Part shown: one piece after another, positions 49,595 through 57,855 of the stretch
How the letters are laid out: each line of letters starts with the position of its first letter
How positions within the stretch are numbered: position 1 is the first letter of the stretch
NCBI RefSeq assembly: GCF_001748365.1
Contig: NZ_BDHH01000005.1
Location: 166,293-230,292 of the forward strand
DNA: 64,000 bases
Source: Fusibacter sp. 3D3
Lineage (GTDB): Bacteria > Bacillota > Clostridia > Peptostreptococcales > Acidaminobacteraceae
Reading direction: 5' to 3'
The notes under the pieces: generated by a model
Databases searched by the model: none
Told to the model about the DNA's origin: nothing
Seen by the model: the letters and a program-made list of their open reading frames with translations, nothing else
Position numbers and translations under genes: made by a program

Positions 49595-50857
49595 GTGCAA
49601 GAATTGATCCGAAAAGCCAATCAACAAGCGATGGAAAATCTTCAAAAAGCAAGACCAACACTAATGGGAATAGGGGTTGCGCTAAAAGATATTCCAAATA
49701 TGGATAAGAAAACAATCCTGCACGCAGGACCCCCAATCAAATGGGAAAATATGAGTGGACCCTTAAAAGGGGCTGTCATTGGAGGTCTTATTTATGAAGG
49801 CCTAGCAAGTAATGAAGAAGAAGCTACTAAACTTGCAGCATCAGGTGAGATCAAATTTGATTCATGCCATCACCACCAAACTGTAGGACCAATGGCTGGT
49901 GTTGTGACGGCGTCAATGCCTGTTTGGATTATTCAAAATAAAGCGTTTGACAATTATGCGTACTGTACGCTAAATGAAGGGCTTGGAAAAGTACTTCGGT
50001 ATGGCGCTTTCAGTGAAGAGGTCATCACCAGACTTAAGTGGATGGAAAATACACTTGCACCTGTGCTTAAGGCGGCTGTTAAGTTAAGAGGTCCTATTGA
50101 TCTTAAGTCCATGATCGCTCAAGTGGTTCAAATGGGTGATGAAGGTCACAATAGAAATAAAGCGGGCACCTCGCTGTTTATCAGAGAGATTGCACCTTAT
50201 GTGGTCTTAACGGATTTTAGCAATGAAGCAAAATCTGAAGTCCTTAAGTTTATGCATTCTAACGATCACTTCTTTTTAAATTTAACCATGCCAGCTGCAA
50301 AATCAACCATGGACCCAGTAGGCAATATCCCGCATTCAACGCTTATTTACACCATGGCTAGAAATGGCACTGAATTCGGCATTCGCGTTTCTGGTCTAGG
50401 AGATCAGTGGTTCAGTGCACCTGCTGAAATCATAGATGGCTTGTTCTTCCCAGGGTATACCAAAGAAGATGCCAATCCAGATATAGGGGACTCGGTTATC
50501 ACTGAAACAAGTGGTATTGGTGGCTTCGCCATGGCGACTGCACCTGCCATCGTTCAATTCGTAGGGGGTACGCCTCAAGATGCGATTAACTTCACCACAA
50601 GTATGTATGAAATCACTGAACAAGAAAATGATGCTTATAAGATGCCGACGATGAATTTTAGAGGCACACCAACGGGTATTGAACTTCAAAAGGTCATTGA
50701 AACACAGATTTTACCGATTATCAACACGGGTATTGCGCATAAAGATGCAGGTGTAGGACAAGTGGGTGCTGGTCTTGTGAGACCCCCAATGAAGTGCTTT
50801 GAAGATGCACTTGAAGCTTTTGTAACGCAAATGGCAAAAGAAGGGTTACTTGAATAG
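49595..50857 (+). CDS. DUF1116 protein, AllG-type carbamoyltransferase subunit
   Basis: This 420-residue protein starts at GTG with AAGGAG upstream. DUF1116 features are HAGPPIKWENMSGPLKGAVIGGLIYEG near residues 45-72, CHHHQTVGPMAGVVTASMPVW near 90-110, and FFPGYTKEDANPDIGDSVITETSGIGGFAMATAPAI near 290-325. It is the partner of FdrA and DUF2877 in oxamate/carbamoyl transfer. The normal N-terminal VINxGL segment is missing and supplied by the preceding 59-residue protein. No carbamate kinase gene, which would turn carbamoyl phosphate into ATP, is in the window. Confidence 0.92.
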   Translation: MQELIRKANQQAMENLQKARPTLMGIGVALKDIPNMDKKTILHAGPPIKWENMSGPLKGAVIGGLIYEGLASNEEEATKLAASGEIKFDSCHHHQTVGPMAGVVTASMPVWIIQNKAFDNYAYCTLNEGLGKVLRYGAFSEEVITRLKWMENTLAPVLKAAVKLRGPIDLKSMIAQVVQMGDEGHNRNKAGTSLFIREIAPYVVLTDFSNEAKSEVLKFMHSNDHFFLNLTMPAAKSTMDPVGNIPHSTLIYTMARNGTEFGIRVSGLGDQWFSAPAEIIDGLFFPGYTKEDANPDIGDSVITETSGIGGFAMATAPAIVQFVGGTPQDAINFTTSMYEITEQENDAYKMPTMNFRGTPTGIELQKVIETQILPIINTGIAHKDAGVGQVGAGLVRPPMKCFEDALEAFVTQMAKEGLLE

Positions 50858-50923
50858 TCAAATCTAAAAAAGGGTATAAGGCATCTGTAAGGTGTAGCGT
50901 CCCAAATCTTAAGGAGGATTACT

Positions 50924-51718
50924 ATGGATTTCTGGAATAAAGTAAAAATGTATGATTTAACACAAAATACGAGTCACTTAACACCCCCTTGGCCAACTTA
51001 TGAGCCACTACAGGTCAAATTCTTTAAAAGATTGTCGCCAAATGGGGCAAATGGGCAACTGATCACAACATCTAACCATGTGGGCACACATTTAGATGGT
51101 CCTTTACACTTTGATACATCTGGTAGAGATATTGCCTCTCTTGAACTGGAAAAGCTATGTGGTCCTGGTGTCATCGTGGATTTATCAGATATTTCAGAGG
51201 ATTTTAGCATCTATACCCCTCAAGATATCATGGACCGTGTTGAAGTTAAAAAGGGTGATGTTTTGATCATCAACACAGGCTATCATAAATACGGTTGGGA
51301 TCAACCCACAGCAGATGAGAGAAGGTATATGTTGAGACATCCAGGGCCTTCTATGGATTTCCCAGATTGGGTTAAGAAAATGGAGATCAAATGGATTGGT
51401 GTGGACTGTGGTTCGGCAGATCATCCGATGAATACTAAAATCAGAGATTGGGAACCGGGTGAAGCTAAAGCTTGTGATGCCTATATGAAAGCAAAATATG
51501 GCAAAGAGCTCAACGAAATTTATGAATGGCCTCAAACTTATCAGGCAATGCACATTCACGTTTTCCCTAAACCAGATGAAATCATTCATGCGGAAAACTT
51601 GGGCGGACAAATCGATGAAGTTTTAAATAAGAGATGCATCATCGGTTGTTTCCCTTGGAAATTCCAAGGCGGTGAATCAGCATTCTGTAGAATCGTTGCA
51701 TTTGACGAACAAGAATAA
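50924..51718 (+). CDS. Cyclase family metal-dependent hydrolase
   Basis: This 264-residue protein has the signature SNHVGTHLDGPLHFDTSGRDI near residues 47-67, whose His and Asp residues bind the metal, and a later AMHIHVFPKP. The family includes kynurenine formamidase and isatin hydrolase, which open amide or cyclic amide bonds. In this neighbourhood a ring-opening or N-carbamoyl/amide hydrolase step in nucleobase breakdown is plausible, but the reaction is not known. AAGGAGG precedes the ATG. A terminator follows at 51764, so it ends the pucR-DUF2877-fdrA-DUF1116 transcript. Confidence 0.88.
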   Translation: MDFWNKVKMYDLTQNTSHLTPPWPTYEPLQVKFFKRLSPNGANGQLITTSNHVGTHLDGPLHFDTSGRDIASLELEKLCGPGVIVDLSDISEDFSIYTPQDIMDRVEVKKGDVLIINTGYHKYGWDQPTADERRYMLRHPGPSMDFPDWVKKMEIKWIGVDCGSADHPMNTKIRDWEPGEAKACDAYMKAKYGKELNEIYEWPQTYQAMHIHVFPKPDEIIHAENLGGQIDEVLNKRCIIGCFPWKFQGGESAFCRIVAFDEQE

Positions 51719-51763
51719 AATAGCGGCCTTATGGGCGTATCATAGTATGGCATAAACTAAATC

Positions 51764-51807
51764 AAAGGCTCACCTAGTGCACCCAGTGCATAACACGGGT
51801 GAGCTTT
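51764..51807 (+). terminator. Terminator after the cyclase-family gene
   Basis: GCTCACC (51768-51774) pairs with GGTGAGC (51798-51804), with flanking AAA and TTT. The tandem structured elements begin two bases after it. Confidence 0.65.
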
Positions 51808-51808
51808 A

Positions 51809-51911
51809 AATCATTAGTTCTCGTCCAGCTTAGAGGCAGGAATGTTCAACCTGCTCTAAGCGGTTAGACGAGAACGGGTCAGGCAAAACGAAGTTTTGGC
51901 GGACAATGATT
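51809..51911 (+). repeat. Tandem structured element, locus 2 copy A
   Basis: This has the same fold as the element at 18142. P1 is AATCATT with AATGATT. P2 is GTTCTCGTC (51817-51825) with GACGAGAAC (51867-51875), with base pairs changed on both strands relative to locus 1. P3 is GCTTAGAGGCAGG with CCTGCTCTAAGC and a bulged G. P4 is CAAAAC with GTTTTG, loop GAA. Confidence 0.8.
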
Positions 51912-51913
51912 CA

Positions 51914-52013
51914 CATTAGTTCTCGTCCAGCTTAGAGGCAGGAATGTTCAACCTGCTCTAAGCGGTTAGACGAGAACGGGTCAGGCGAAACGAAGTTTCG
52001 ACGGACAATGATT
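51914..52013 (+). repeat. Tandem structured element, locus 2 copy B
   Basis: This is the second copy, 102 bases downstream. P4 is CGAAAC (51986-51991) with GTTTCG (51995-52000), so an A-T pair of copy A has become G-C by changes on both sides. P1 is weaker here. It ends 9 bases before the GGAGG of the CoA transferase gene, so it lies in that gene's 5' leader. Confidence 0.8.
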
Positions 52014-52034
52014 CACATTATTGGAGGAAAGTAT

Positions 52035-53219
52035 ATGGGACCACTTCAAGGATTAAAAATATTAGATTTGACACGTGTTTTAGCTGGGCCTTATTGCACG
52101 ATGATCCTAGGCGATTTAGGCGCTGAAATCATCAAGGTGGAAGCACCAATAAAGGGAGACGATTCAAGACATTTTGGCCCCTACCAAAATGGCGAAAGTG
52201 CCTATTTTATGAGTTTGAATCGCAATAAGAAAAGTATTACGCTCGATCTTAAAAAGCCAGAAGGCAAGGAGATTCTTAAAGCACTGGTAAAAGAAGTGGA
52301 TGTGATCATAGAAAACTTTAGACCAGGGACGATGGAGAAGTTAGGCCTCGGTTATGAGGTGCTCAAAACGGTTAATCCCAAAATTATCTATGCGGCATCT
52401 TCAGGATTTGGGCACACGGGGCCATACAGTCAAAGACCTGCGTACGATGGTGTCGTCCAAGCGATGGGAGGCATCATGAGTATCACAGGTGCCAAGGATG
52501 GTGAGCCCACAAGAGTAGGCCCTTCTATTGGCGATATCGCTGCAGGATTGTTTACAGCAATCGGTGTGCTATCGGCACTTAACTGCCGAAATGAAAAGGG
52601 CATTGGACAAAAAGTAGATGTGGCTATGTTGGATTGTCAAGTGGCCATGCTTGAAAATGCCATCGCAAGATATGTGGTCACGAATGAAGTGCCAAAACCC
52701 GCTGGAAACCGTCATACTTCCATCGTACCCTTTGAACCCTTTGACACTCAAGACTCTAAACTAGTCGTTGCAGTGGGCAATGATTCACTTTGGCTTAAAT
52801 TCTGTGAAGTCTGTAATCTCAATGAGATTGCCCTTCAAGAAGCATTTGCCACAAATCCACAGAGAAATAAGCATTATGAGTTATTAAGACCTATTATCGC
52901 AAGTAAGATGATGGAGAAAACCACACATGAATGGCAATTGCTCTTGGACAAAGCGGGTGTTCCAAATGGACCCATCAATTATGTGGATCAAGTGCTTGAA
53001 GATGAACAAATCATCGCAAGAGAAATGATCGTTGAGGTAGAACATCCTGTTGCAGGTAAACTTAAAATGCCCGGCGTGGCTATAAAACTCAGTGAGACAC
53101 CAGGCTGTATCCAGACGGCAGCACCTTTGCTAGGAGAGCACAGCGCTGTTATTTTGAAGACCTATTTGAATTTTGATGATGAAAAAATCAAAGAATTGAT
53201 TGAAGAGGGCGTCTTATGA
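52035..53219 (+). CDS. CaiB/BaiF class III CoA transferase (copy 2)
   Basis: This 394-residue enzyme is highly similar along its whole length to the protein at 32665 (GLKILDLTRVLAGPYCTMILGDLGAEIIKVEAP; shared KGDDSR-FGPY and ENFxPGTMEKLGLGYEVLK). The catalytic Asp is D167 in VGPSIGDIAAG. The ATG at 52035 follows GGAGG; the frame from 52008 has no site. It could activate the acid product of ring cleavage, for example oxalate or malonate, but this is inference from context. It lies between the cyclase gene and the XdhC maturation gene and is preceded by structured elements. Confidence 0.92.
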   Translation: MGPLQGLKILDLTRVLAGPYCTMILGDLGAEIIKVEAPIKGDDSRHFGPYQNGESAYFMSLNRNKKSITLDLKKPEGKEILKALVKEVDVIIENFRPGTMEKLGLGYEVLKTVNPKIIYAASSGFGHTGPYSQRPAYDGVVQAMGGIMSITGAKDGEPTRVGPSIGDIAAGLFTAIGVLSALNCRNEKGIGQKVDVAMLDCQVAMLENAIARYVVTNEVPKPAGNRHTSIVPFEPFDTQDSKLVVAVGNDSLWLKFCEVCNLNEIALQEAFATNPQRNKHYELLRPIIASKMMEKTTHEWQLLLDKAGVPNGPINYVDQVLEDEQIIAREMIVEVEHPVAGKLKMPGVAIKLSETPGCIQTAAPLLGEHSAVILKTYLNFDDEKIKELIEEGVL

Positions 53220-53250
53220 GGTTATGATAATAGTAGAACTGAATTTAAAA

Positions 53251-53284
53251 TAGACTGGTCTATCCGCTTGGATAGGCCAGTCTT
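53251..53284 (+). terminator. Hairpin between CoA transferase and xdhC-type gene
   Basis: AGACTGGTCTATCC pairs with GGATAGGCCAGTCT around a GCTT loop. There is no T-run after it, so it may attenuate or stabilise rather than terminate. Confidence 0.55.
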
Positions 53285-53323
53285 GACGGATAAACTTGTA
53301 ATTTTCAATATGAGGAGGCCTAT

Positions 53324-54145
53324 ATGGAATCAGCAGTCATAAAAAGATTATTAAATGCCATAGACCATAGAGAAGCTGTTGCACTTGTGACGGTGACCCA
53401 TAAAGTTGGAAGTGGCCCACGTGATAAAGGGAGTATGATGCTTGTGGATCACAAAGGGACACTCCTTGCAGGCACCATAGGGGGCGGGGGTGTGGAGGAA
53501 AGCGCAAAGCAGGATGCAATGGCTTGTCTAAAAAATCAAACTTCTTCTGCCTTTTCATATGAACTCACACTCAAAGAGACTGAAAACGCACTTGGAATGG
53601 CATGTGGTGGCGCTGTGACGGTTTTCATAAAGGTCTTTTCAGTGGGAAAATCATTGATCATCTTTGGGGCAGGTCATATTGGCATGGTGCTTTCTAAAAT
53701 GGCCAAGCTGTTAGAGTATCATGTGACGATCGTTGACGAACGAGACGAATATGCCAATGTGGCCCGGTTTGAATCTGCTGATGTCATTCTCTCAGGTGAA
53801 ATGCAGACCCTATTGGCTGATCTTGAAATCGTGCCAAGCACCAGTGTGGTCATTGTGACGCACGGTCACACACATGATCTAGAGGTCTTAAGAGGCGTTT
53901 TGAATCACAATGCAGGTTATATCGGCATGATCGGCAGTAAATCTAAAGTCAATTATTGCTTTCAAACGCTTAGAGCAGAAGGCGTGTCCGAAGAAAAGCT
54001 CAGTGCTGTTCATGCGCCTATTGGCCTTGATATCGGTGGGGAAACCCCTTCTGAAATTGCGCTGTCTATAATGGCAGAAATTCAAGCTATTCAATTCGGA
54101 AAGCAAGGGCCTTTTATGAAACAGATTGAAAAAGGAGGCGCATAG
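53324..54145 (+). CDS. XdhC/CoxI family molybdenum hydroxylase maturation protein
   Basis: This 273-residue protein begins with an XdhC_CoxI domain (HKVGSGPRDKGSMMLVD, then GTIGGGGVEE). A Rossmann domain follows (IIFGAGHIGMVLSKMAKLLEYHVTIVDERDEYA near residues 108-140) with a C-terminal IGLDIGGETPSEIALSIMAEI. XdhC binds the molybdenum cofactor, promotes its sulfuration and inserts it into xanthine dehydrogenase-type enzymes. It should not be confused with the [2Fe-2S] subunit, also called XdhC in E. coli. GAGGAGG precedes the ATG. It heads a run of five closely spaced cofactor genes. Confidence 0.93.
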   Translation: MESAVIKRLLNAIDHREAVALVTVTHKVGSGPRDKGSMMLVDHKGTLLAGTIGGGGVEESAKQDAMACLKNQTSSAFSYELTLKETENALGMACGGAVTVFIKVFSVGKSLIIFGAGHIGMVLSKMAKLLEYHVTIVDERDEYANVARFESADVILSGEMQTLLADLEIVPSTSVVIVTHGHTHDLEVLRGVLNHNAGYIGMIGSKSKVNYCFQTLRAEGVSEEKLSAVHAPIGLDIGGETPSEIALSIMAEIQAIQFGKQGPFMKQIEKGGA

Positions 54146-54146
54146 A

Positions 54147-54941
54147 ATGCCCCATAGGGTACTGGTTAGAGGCGGTGGAGATCTTGCATCAGCTGTCATT
54201 CAAAAATTATATAGAAGTGGCTTTGAAGTTGTGGTTTCTGAACTTGAAACCCCTAAAATGGTCAGGCGGACGGTTTCTTTTTCAAATGCAATTTATGAAA
54301 ATCCTTATGTCGTGGAAGAGATTGAGGCGGTTTGGATTAAGTCGGTTGATGAAATTAAAACGCTGCTGGCCCAGGGCAAAATCCCTGTAATGACCACTTT
54401 GGAATCTGAAATGATCGATTTTTTTAAACCGGATGTATTTGTGGATGCGACAGTGTCTAAAAAAGAGGTCAACTATACCAAAGCGTATGCTCAAGTAGTC
54501 ATCGGTTTAGGGCCTAATATCGAAGCGGGTGTTCATGCGCATACGGTGATTGAAACCAGCAGAGGACATGATCTGGGAAGATTGATCTTTAGTGGCTGGG
54601 CAAAAGAAAACACGCATATTCCAGGGGATATTGGCGGTTACACGCATGAACGGGTTTTACGTGCACCTTGCGCGGGTCTTATGAAATGTGATAAAAAAAT
54701 AGGCGACCTTGTGCGTGCGGGCGAGGTGATCATGACCATAGCAGGCAAGCCCGTCAAGGCAAAACTCGATGGTGTGCTCAGAGGCTTGATCCATGAATCT
54801 GTAAAAATCACAGAAGGGCTTAAGATCGGAGATATTGATCCAAGGGGGAATACACATTATTGCTTTACGATCAGTGATAAAGGGCGGAACATTGCTGGTG
54901 GTGTATTAGAAGCTGTATTAATCGGTCTAAAATCCAGATAG
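54147..54941 (+). CDS. yqeB: YqeB, selenium-dependent molybdenum hydroxylase accessory protein
   Basis: This 264-residue protein starts VLVRGGGDLASAVIQKLYRSGFEVVVSELETP, a nucleotide-binding-like fold that is the signature of the YqeB/EF2563 family. A later biotin/lipoyl-like stretch contains GDLVRAGEVIMTIAGKPVKAKLDGVLRGL. The family occurs with selenium-dependent molybdenum hydroxylases. Its biochemical activity is not established. ATG at 54147 has AAGGAGG at 8 bases; an in-frame start at 54126 lies within the previous gene. It is followed by yqeC, moc-like and moeA genes without real gaps. Confidence 0.92.
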   Translation: MPHRVLVRGGGDLASAVIQKLYRSGFEVVVSELETPKMVRRTVSFSNAIYENPYVVEEIEAVWIKSVDEIKTLLAQGKIPVMTTLESEMIDFFKPDVFVDATVSKKEVNYTKAYAQVVIGLGPNIEAGVHAHTVIETSRGHDLGRLIFSGWAKENTHIPGDIGGYTHERVLRAPCAGLMKCDKKIGDLVRAGEVIMTIAGKPVKAKLDGVLRGLIHESVKITEGLKIGDIDPRGNTHYCFTISDKGRNIAGGVLEAVLIGLKSR

Positions 54942-54951
54942 GGAGTCCAAT

Positions 54952-55857
54952 ATGTGCACTATAAAAAAAAGGAGTGGCAATGATTTTATTTCAGGGATGA
55001 CGATAGAAGCCTTGGTGCGGATGAAGCTGAATGCTGCTAAAGTTCAACACAAAACGCTCGTCGTCTCGGTGGTAGGTGCAGGGGGTAAAACCAGTTTGAT
55101 CTATTACCTTGTGAATGCATTGAAATCGGAGTTCAAAATTTTAGTGACCACCACGACCATGATGTTTAAACCCACTTGTGAATTGGATCACCTCATTTAT
55201 CAGGGAGAACTTCCAGCGCATGCGCTTTTAGAAAAGTTAGCGACACTGGAGACGCTGACAGTAGCGGAGCTATCAGCAACCTCAAAGCCGGTGACGGGAT
55301 TATTTCAAAATGAGGTAGGAGAGGGTTTTGATATTGATGAAAGCCCAGTGATTAAATTAAAAGGGGTGTCTGAAACACTTGTGGACCAAATTGCGGCCGC
55401 CTCTTTGTATGATCTAATATTGGTAGAAGCAGATGGTTCTAGACGTAGACCTCTAAAAGCTTATGGGCCGCATGAACCCGTCTTGCCTCAGTGTTCTGAT
55501 GTGACTATTGCCGTCATGGGACTTAAGGGACTCAACGTGCCAATTTCTGAAGAATCTGTCCATAGGCTAGATCACTTTTTAAAACTGACGGGCAAAAAAC
55601 AAGGAGAGATGCTTCAAATTGAGGATCTAGTGGCACTCTTTAGCGGGGAGACCGGTTTTTTAAAAGCAGTGCCTAAAGGCTGTGATGTCATCGCATTTTT
55701 GAATCAAGCGGATTGCGCGACACTGCCACATGATTTTGAAAATATAACTGAAAAGTTGTTTGACATAAGCCCAAGCATTGAGGGTTTTTTTGTGGTTTCC
55801 TTAGAAAAGCATTGGACCTATGCTGCTTACTTAAGTCGATCGGAAGGTGAGGCATGA
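54952..55857 (+). CDS. yqeC: YqeC, selenium-dependent molybdenum hydroxylase accessory protein
   Basis: This 301-residue protein has VSVVGAGGKTSLIYYLVNALK near residue 40, an unusual P-loop of the YqeC family, then ILVEADGSRRRPLKAYGPHEPVLP near residue 160 and VIAFLNQADCA near 245. It probably hydrolyses ATP or GTP during cofactor maturation. YqeC genes accompany yqeB and selenophosphate-linked hydroxylase systems. The selD gene would be expected elsewhere. A weak GGAG site lies before the ATG at 54952. The stop overlaps the next start. Confidence 0.9.
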   Translation: MCTIKKRSGNDFISGMTIEALVRMKLNAAKVQHKTLVVSVVGAGGKTSLIYYLVNALKSEFKILVTTTTMMFKPTCELDHLIYQGELPAHALLEKLATLETLTVAELSATSKPVTGLFQNEVGEGFDIDESPVIKLKGVSETLVDQIAAASLYDLILVEADGSRRRPLKAYGPHEPVLPQCSDVTIAVMGLKGLNVPISEESVHRLDHFLKLTGKKQGEMLQIEDLVALFSGETGFLKAVPKGCDVIAFLNQADCATLPHDFENITEKLFDISPSIEGFFVVSLEKHWTYAAYLSRSEGEA

Positions 55858-56477
55858 TGATAAAGCCTTCAATCTCTGGCGTTGTTTTAGCGGCTGGCGC
55901 TTCTACAAGAATGCAAAAAAACAAGATTTTATTGCCGATAGATGAGACCACTGTAATTGAAACAGTCATCAAAACGTTACTCCAAACAGAACTTTCTGAA
56001 GTGATCGTCATAGGCGGTAGAGATTATAATCGCCTTTCTAAAGTGCTGGAGGCTTACCCTGTTCAATGTCATGAGAACAACGCTTATTTTGAAGGTCAAA
56101 GCACTTCTATGATAAAGGGTTTATCCAAGATACGGGATGATGCCGAAGGCTGTTTTTTTTTCATGGGGGATCAACCGCTGATCGATGTAGAAAACATCAA
56201 TCAAATGATTGAGGTCTTTAGAATGAGCGTGAATCCAAAAACAATTATAACACCCGTTGGAACAGAGGGACGCGGTACACCTGTGCTCTTTGGCGCAGCT
56301 TGGTTTGATGCGTTAAAGCAGATTAGAGGCGATCAAGGCGGTCGCAGCATCATCAGGGCAGCTGATGTGCATGTGATTCCACATTTTGTTGAAAGATCAA
56401 GTTTCTTTTGGGATATAGACCATGAAGAGATGTATCATAAAGTGCTAAGCGCTTATAATGGGGGGAGTTTTTTATGA
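55854..56477 (+). CDS. MobA/MocA-like nucleotidyltransferase
   Basis: This 207-residue protein starts SGVVLAAGASTRMQKNKILLPID, the nucleotide-binding loop of the MobA-like NTP transferase family, and has FFFMGDQPLID with the metal-binding Asp and GRGTPVLFGAAWFDALKQIRGDQGGRSII near 140-170. Members such as MocA attach CMP to molybdopterin for hydroxylases of the xanthine dehydrogenase type; YgfJ of E. coli lies beside similar genes. CTP use would be expected here. It overlaps yqeC by four bases and moeA by four bases (ATGA), indicating coupled translation. Confidence 0.9.
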   Translation: MMIKPSISGVVLAAGASTRMQKNKILLPIDETTVIETVIKTLLQTELSEVIVIGGRDYNRLSKVLEAYPVQCHENNAYFEGQSTSMIKGLSKIRDDAEGCFFFMGDQPLIDVENINQMIEVFRMSVNPKTIITPVGTEGRGTPVLFGAAWFDALKQIRGDQGGRSIIRAADVHVIPHFVERSSFFWDIDHEEMYHKVLSAYNGGSFL

Positions 56478-57682
56478 AGAAGATAGAATTAAATCCGATT
56501 GAACATGTCTTGTCAGTCATTCGCGGGACATTTGATAATAAAATAGGGGGCACAGAACGCGTTAAGTTAAAAGAGGCTTCTCATCGCATTCTGGCGGAGG
56601 CTCTGATCAGCGATGTGCTCATACCTGAATTTCCAAAGTCCACAGTGGACGGTTATGCAGTTAAATTCATGGATAGACCTTGCCAGTGTACCCTGGTGGG
56701 CAAAGTGGACATGGGTGAGGCCTTAAACATAGAACTGAGTGCAGGTGAGTGTGTCTATGTGCCCACTGGTGGCGTGATTCCCAAGGGCACTGATACCATG
56801 GTGATGATAGAAGAGACTGAAGTCTTAACGCCTACAGGGGTTCAATTCAATAAAGCGGCGGATTCCAGAGACTTTATTATAGAAATTGGCGATGATATGA
56901 AGCCAGGACAGGTGGTCCTTAAAAAAGGTACGCGGCTTAAGCCACAGCACATCGGCGTTTTGGCTTCTTTGGGACATCAAGAGGTCGAGGTATTGAAAAA
57001 GCCTAAAGTTTGTTTTATATCCACAGGGGATGAACTGATCACACTGGATGAAACCCTTTCGTACGGTAAAATCAGAGAGATAAATGGATATACCTTAACG
57101 GCAATCGCAGAAGATATGGGGTTTGAAGTTTTAGAAACGCTAATCTTAAAAGATGATTATGCGCGCATTAAATATGAAATCGAATCCGCACTTGAAAAAG
57201 CAGATTTGGTGGCGATATCGGGTGGGAGTTCAGTGGGCGAAAAGGATTATACTTATGACTTGCTCAGTGAAATTGCATCAGAAGGCGTTCTCATCAGTGG
57301 TATGGCGATTAAACCGGGAAAGCCTACTATAGTGGCAAAGCATACGAATAAGCCCATCATTGGATTACCTGGACATCCAGTTTCAGCAATTGTGGTTTTT
57401 AAACTCATCGCAGGAGAGATTATGAAGACATGGGGTTATGAAGTTAGAAAAGATCATAAGATCACTGTTAAACTCACAGGTGATATTTATGCTGCTCAAG
57501 GGCGAGACACCTACCAAATGGTGACGCTTGAAGAAACTGAAGCAGGTATTCTGGCACATCCAACACCGGGTAAGTCTGGAATGATCACATTACTTTCAGG
57601 ATCGGACGGTTATGTGATCATTCCGAAAGAACTGGGTTCCATAAAAAAAGAGAGCGTTGTTGAAGGCTACTATTTCGATTGA
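56474..57682 (+). CDS. moeA: Molybdopterin molybdotransferase MoeA
   Basis: This 402-residue protein inserts molybdate into adenylylated molybdopterin. FPKSTVDGYAVKF near residue 55, VPTGGVIPKGTDTMVMIEE near 95-113, the MoCF-binding motif AISGGSSVGEKDYTYD near 245-260 and GLPGHPVSAIVVFKL near 297 are all typical. Length is standard. It overlaps the preceding gene by four bases and ends the maturation operon. It is distinct from a general housekeeping moeA, which may exist elsewhere; its position suggests dedication to the hydroxylase. Confidence 0.94.
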   Translation: MKKIELNPIEHVLSVIRGTFDNKIGGTERVKLKEASHRILAEALISDVLIPEFPKSTVDGYAVKFMDRPCQCTLVGKVDMGEALNIELSAGECVYVPTGGVIPKGTDTMVMIEETEVLTPTGVQFNKAADSRDFIIEIGDDMKPGQVVLKKGTRLKPQHIGVLASLGHQEVEVLKKPKVCFISTGDELITLDETLSYGKIREINGYTLTAIAEDMGFEVLETLILKDDYARIKYEIESALEKADLVAISGGSSVGEKDYTYDLLSEIASEGVLISGMAIKPGKPTIVAKHTNKPIIGLPGHPVSAIVVFKLIAGEIMKTWGYEVRKDHKITVKLTGDIYAAQGRDTYQMVTLEETEAGILAHPTPGKSGMITLLSGSDGYVIIPKELGSIKKESVVEGYYFD

Positions 57683-57855
57683 CGCTGAACTTTTGAAGAG
57701 GGGCGCATCAATTTGATTTTGTAAAGGACACGTAAAATATAGCATCTAGTATCGAAAGGTGTTGTTGAAAGAATAATAAAAAGGTATACTTGTATCAACT
57801 TAAGTACACTTTATAAATCAATGTGATTTAAATCAAATTAAGAAGAGGGAGACCT

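Noticed and set aside
46879-50857. FdrA region as succinyl-CoA synthetase or fatty-acid metabolism
   Set aside because: The fold is related, but the linkage of FdrA, DUF1116 and DUF2877 is specific to carbamoyltransferase clusters.
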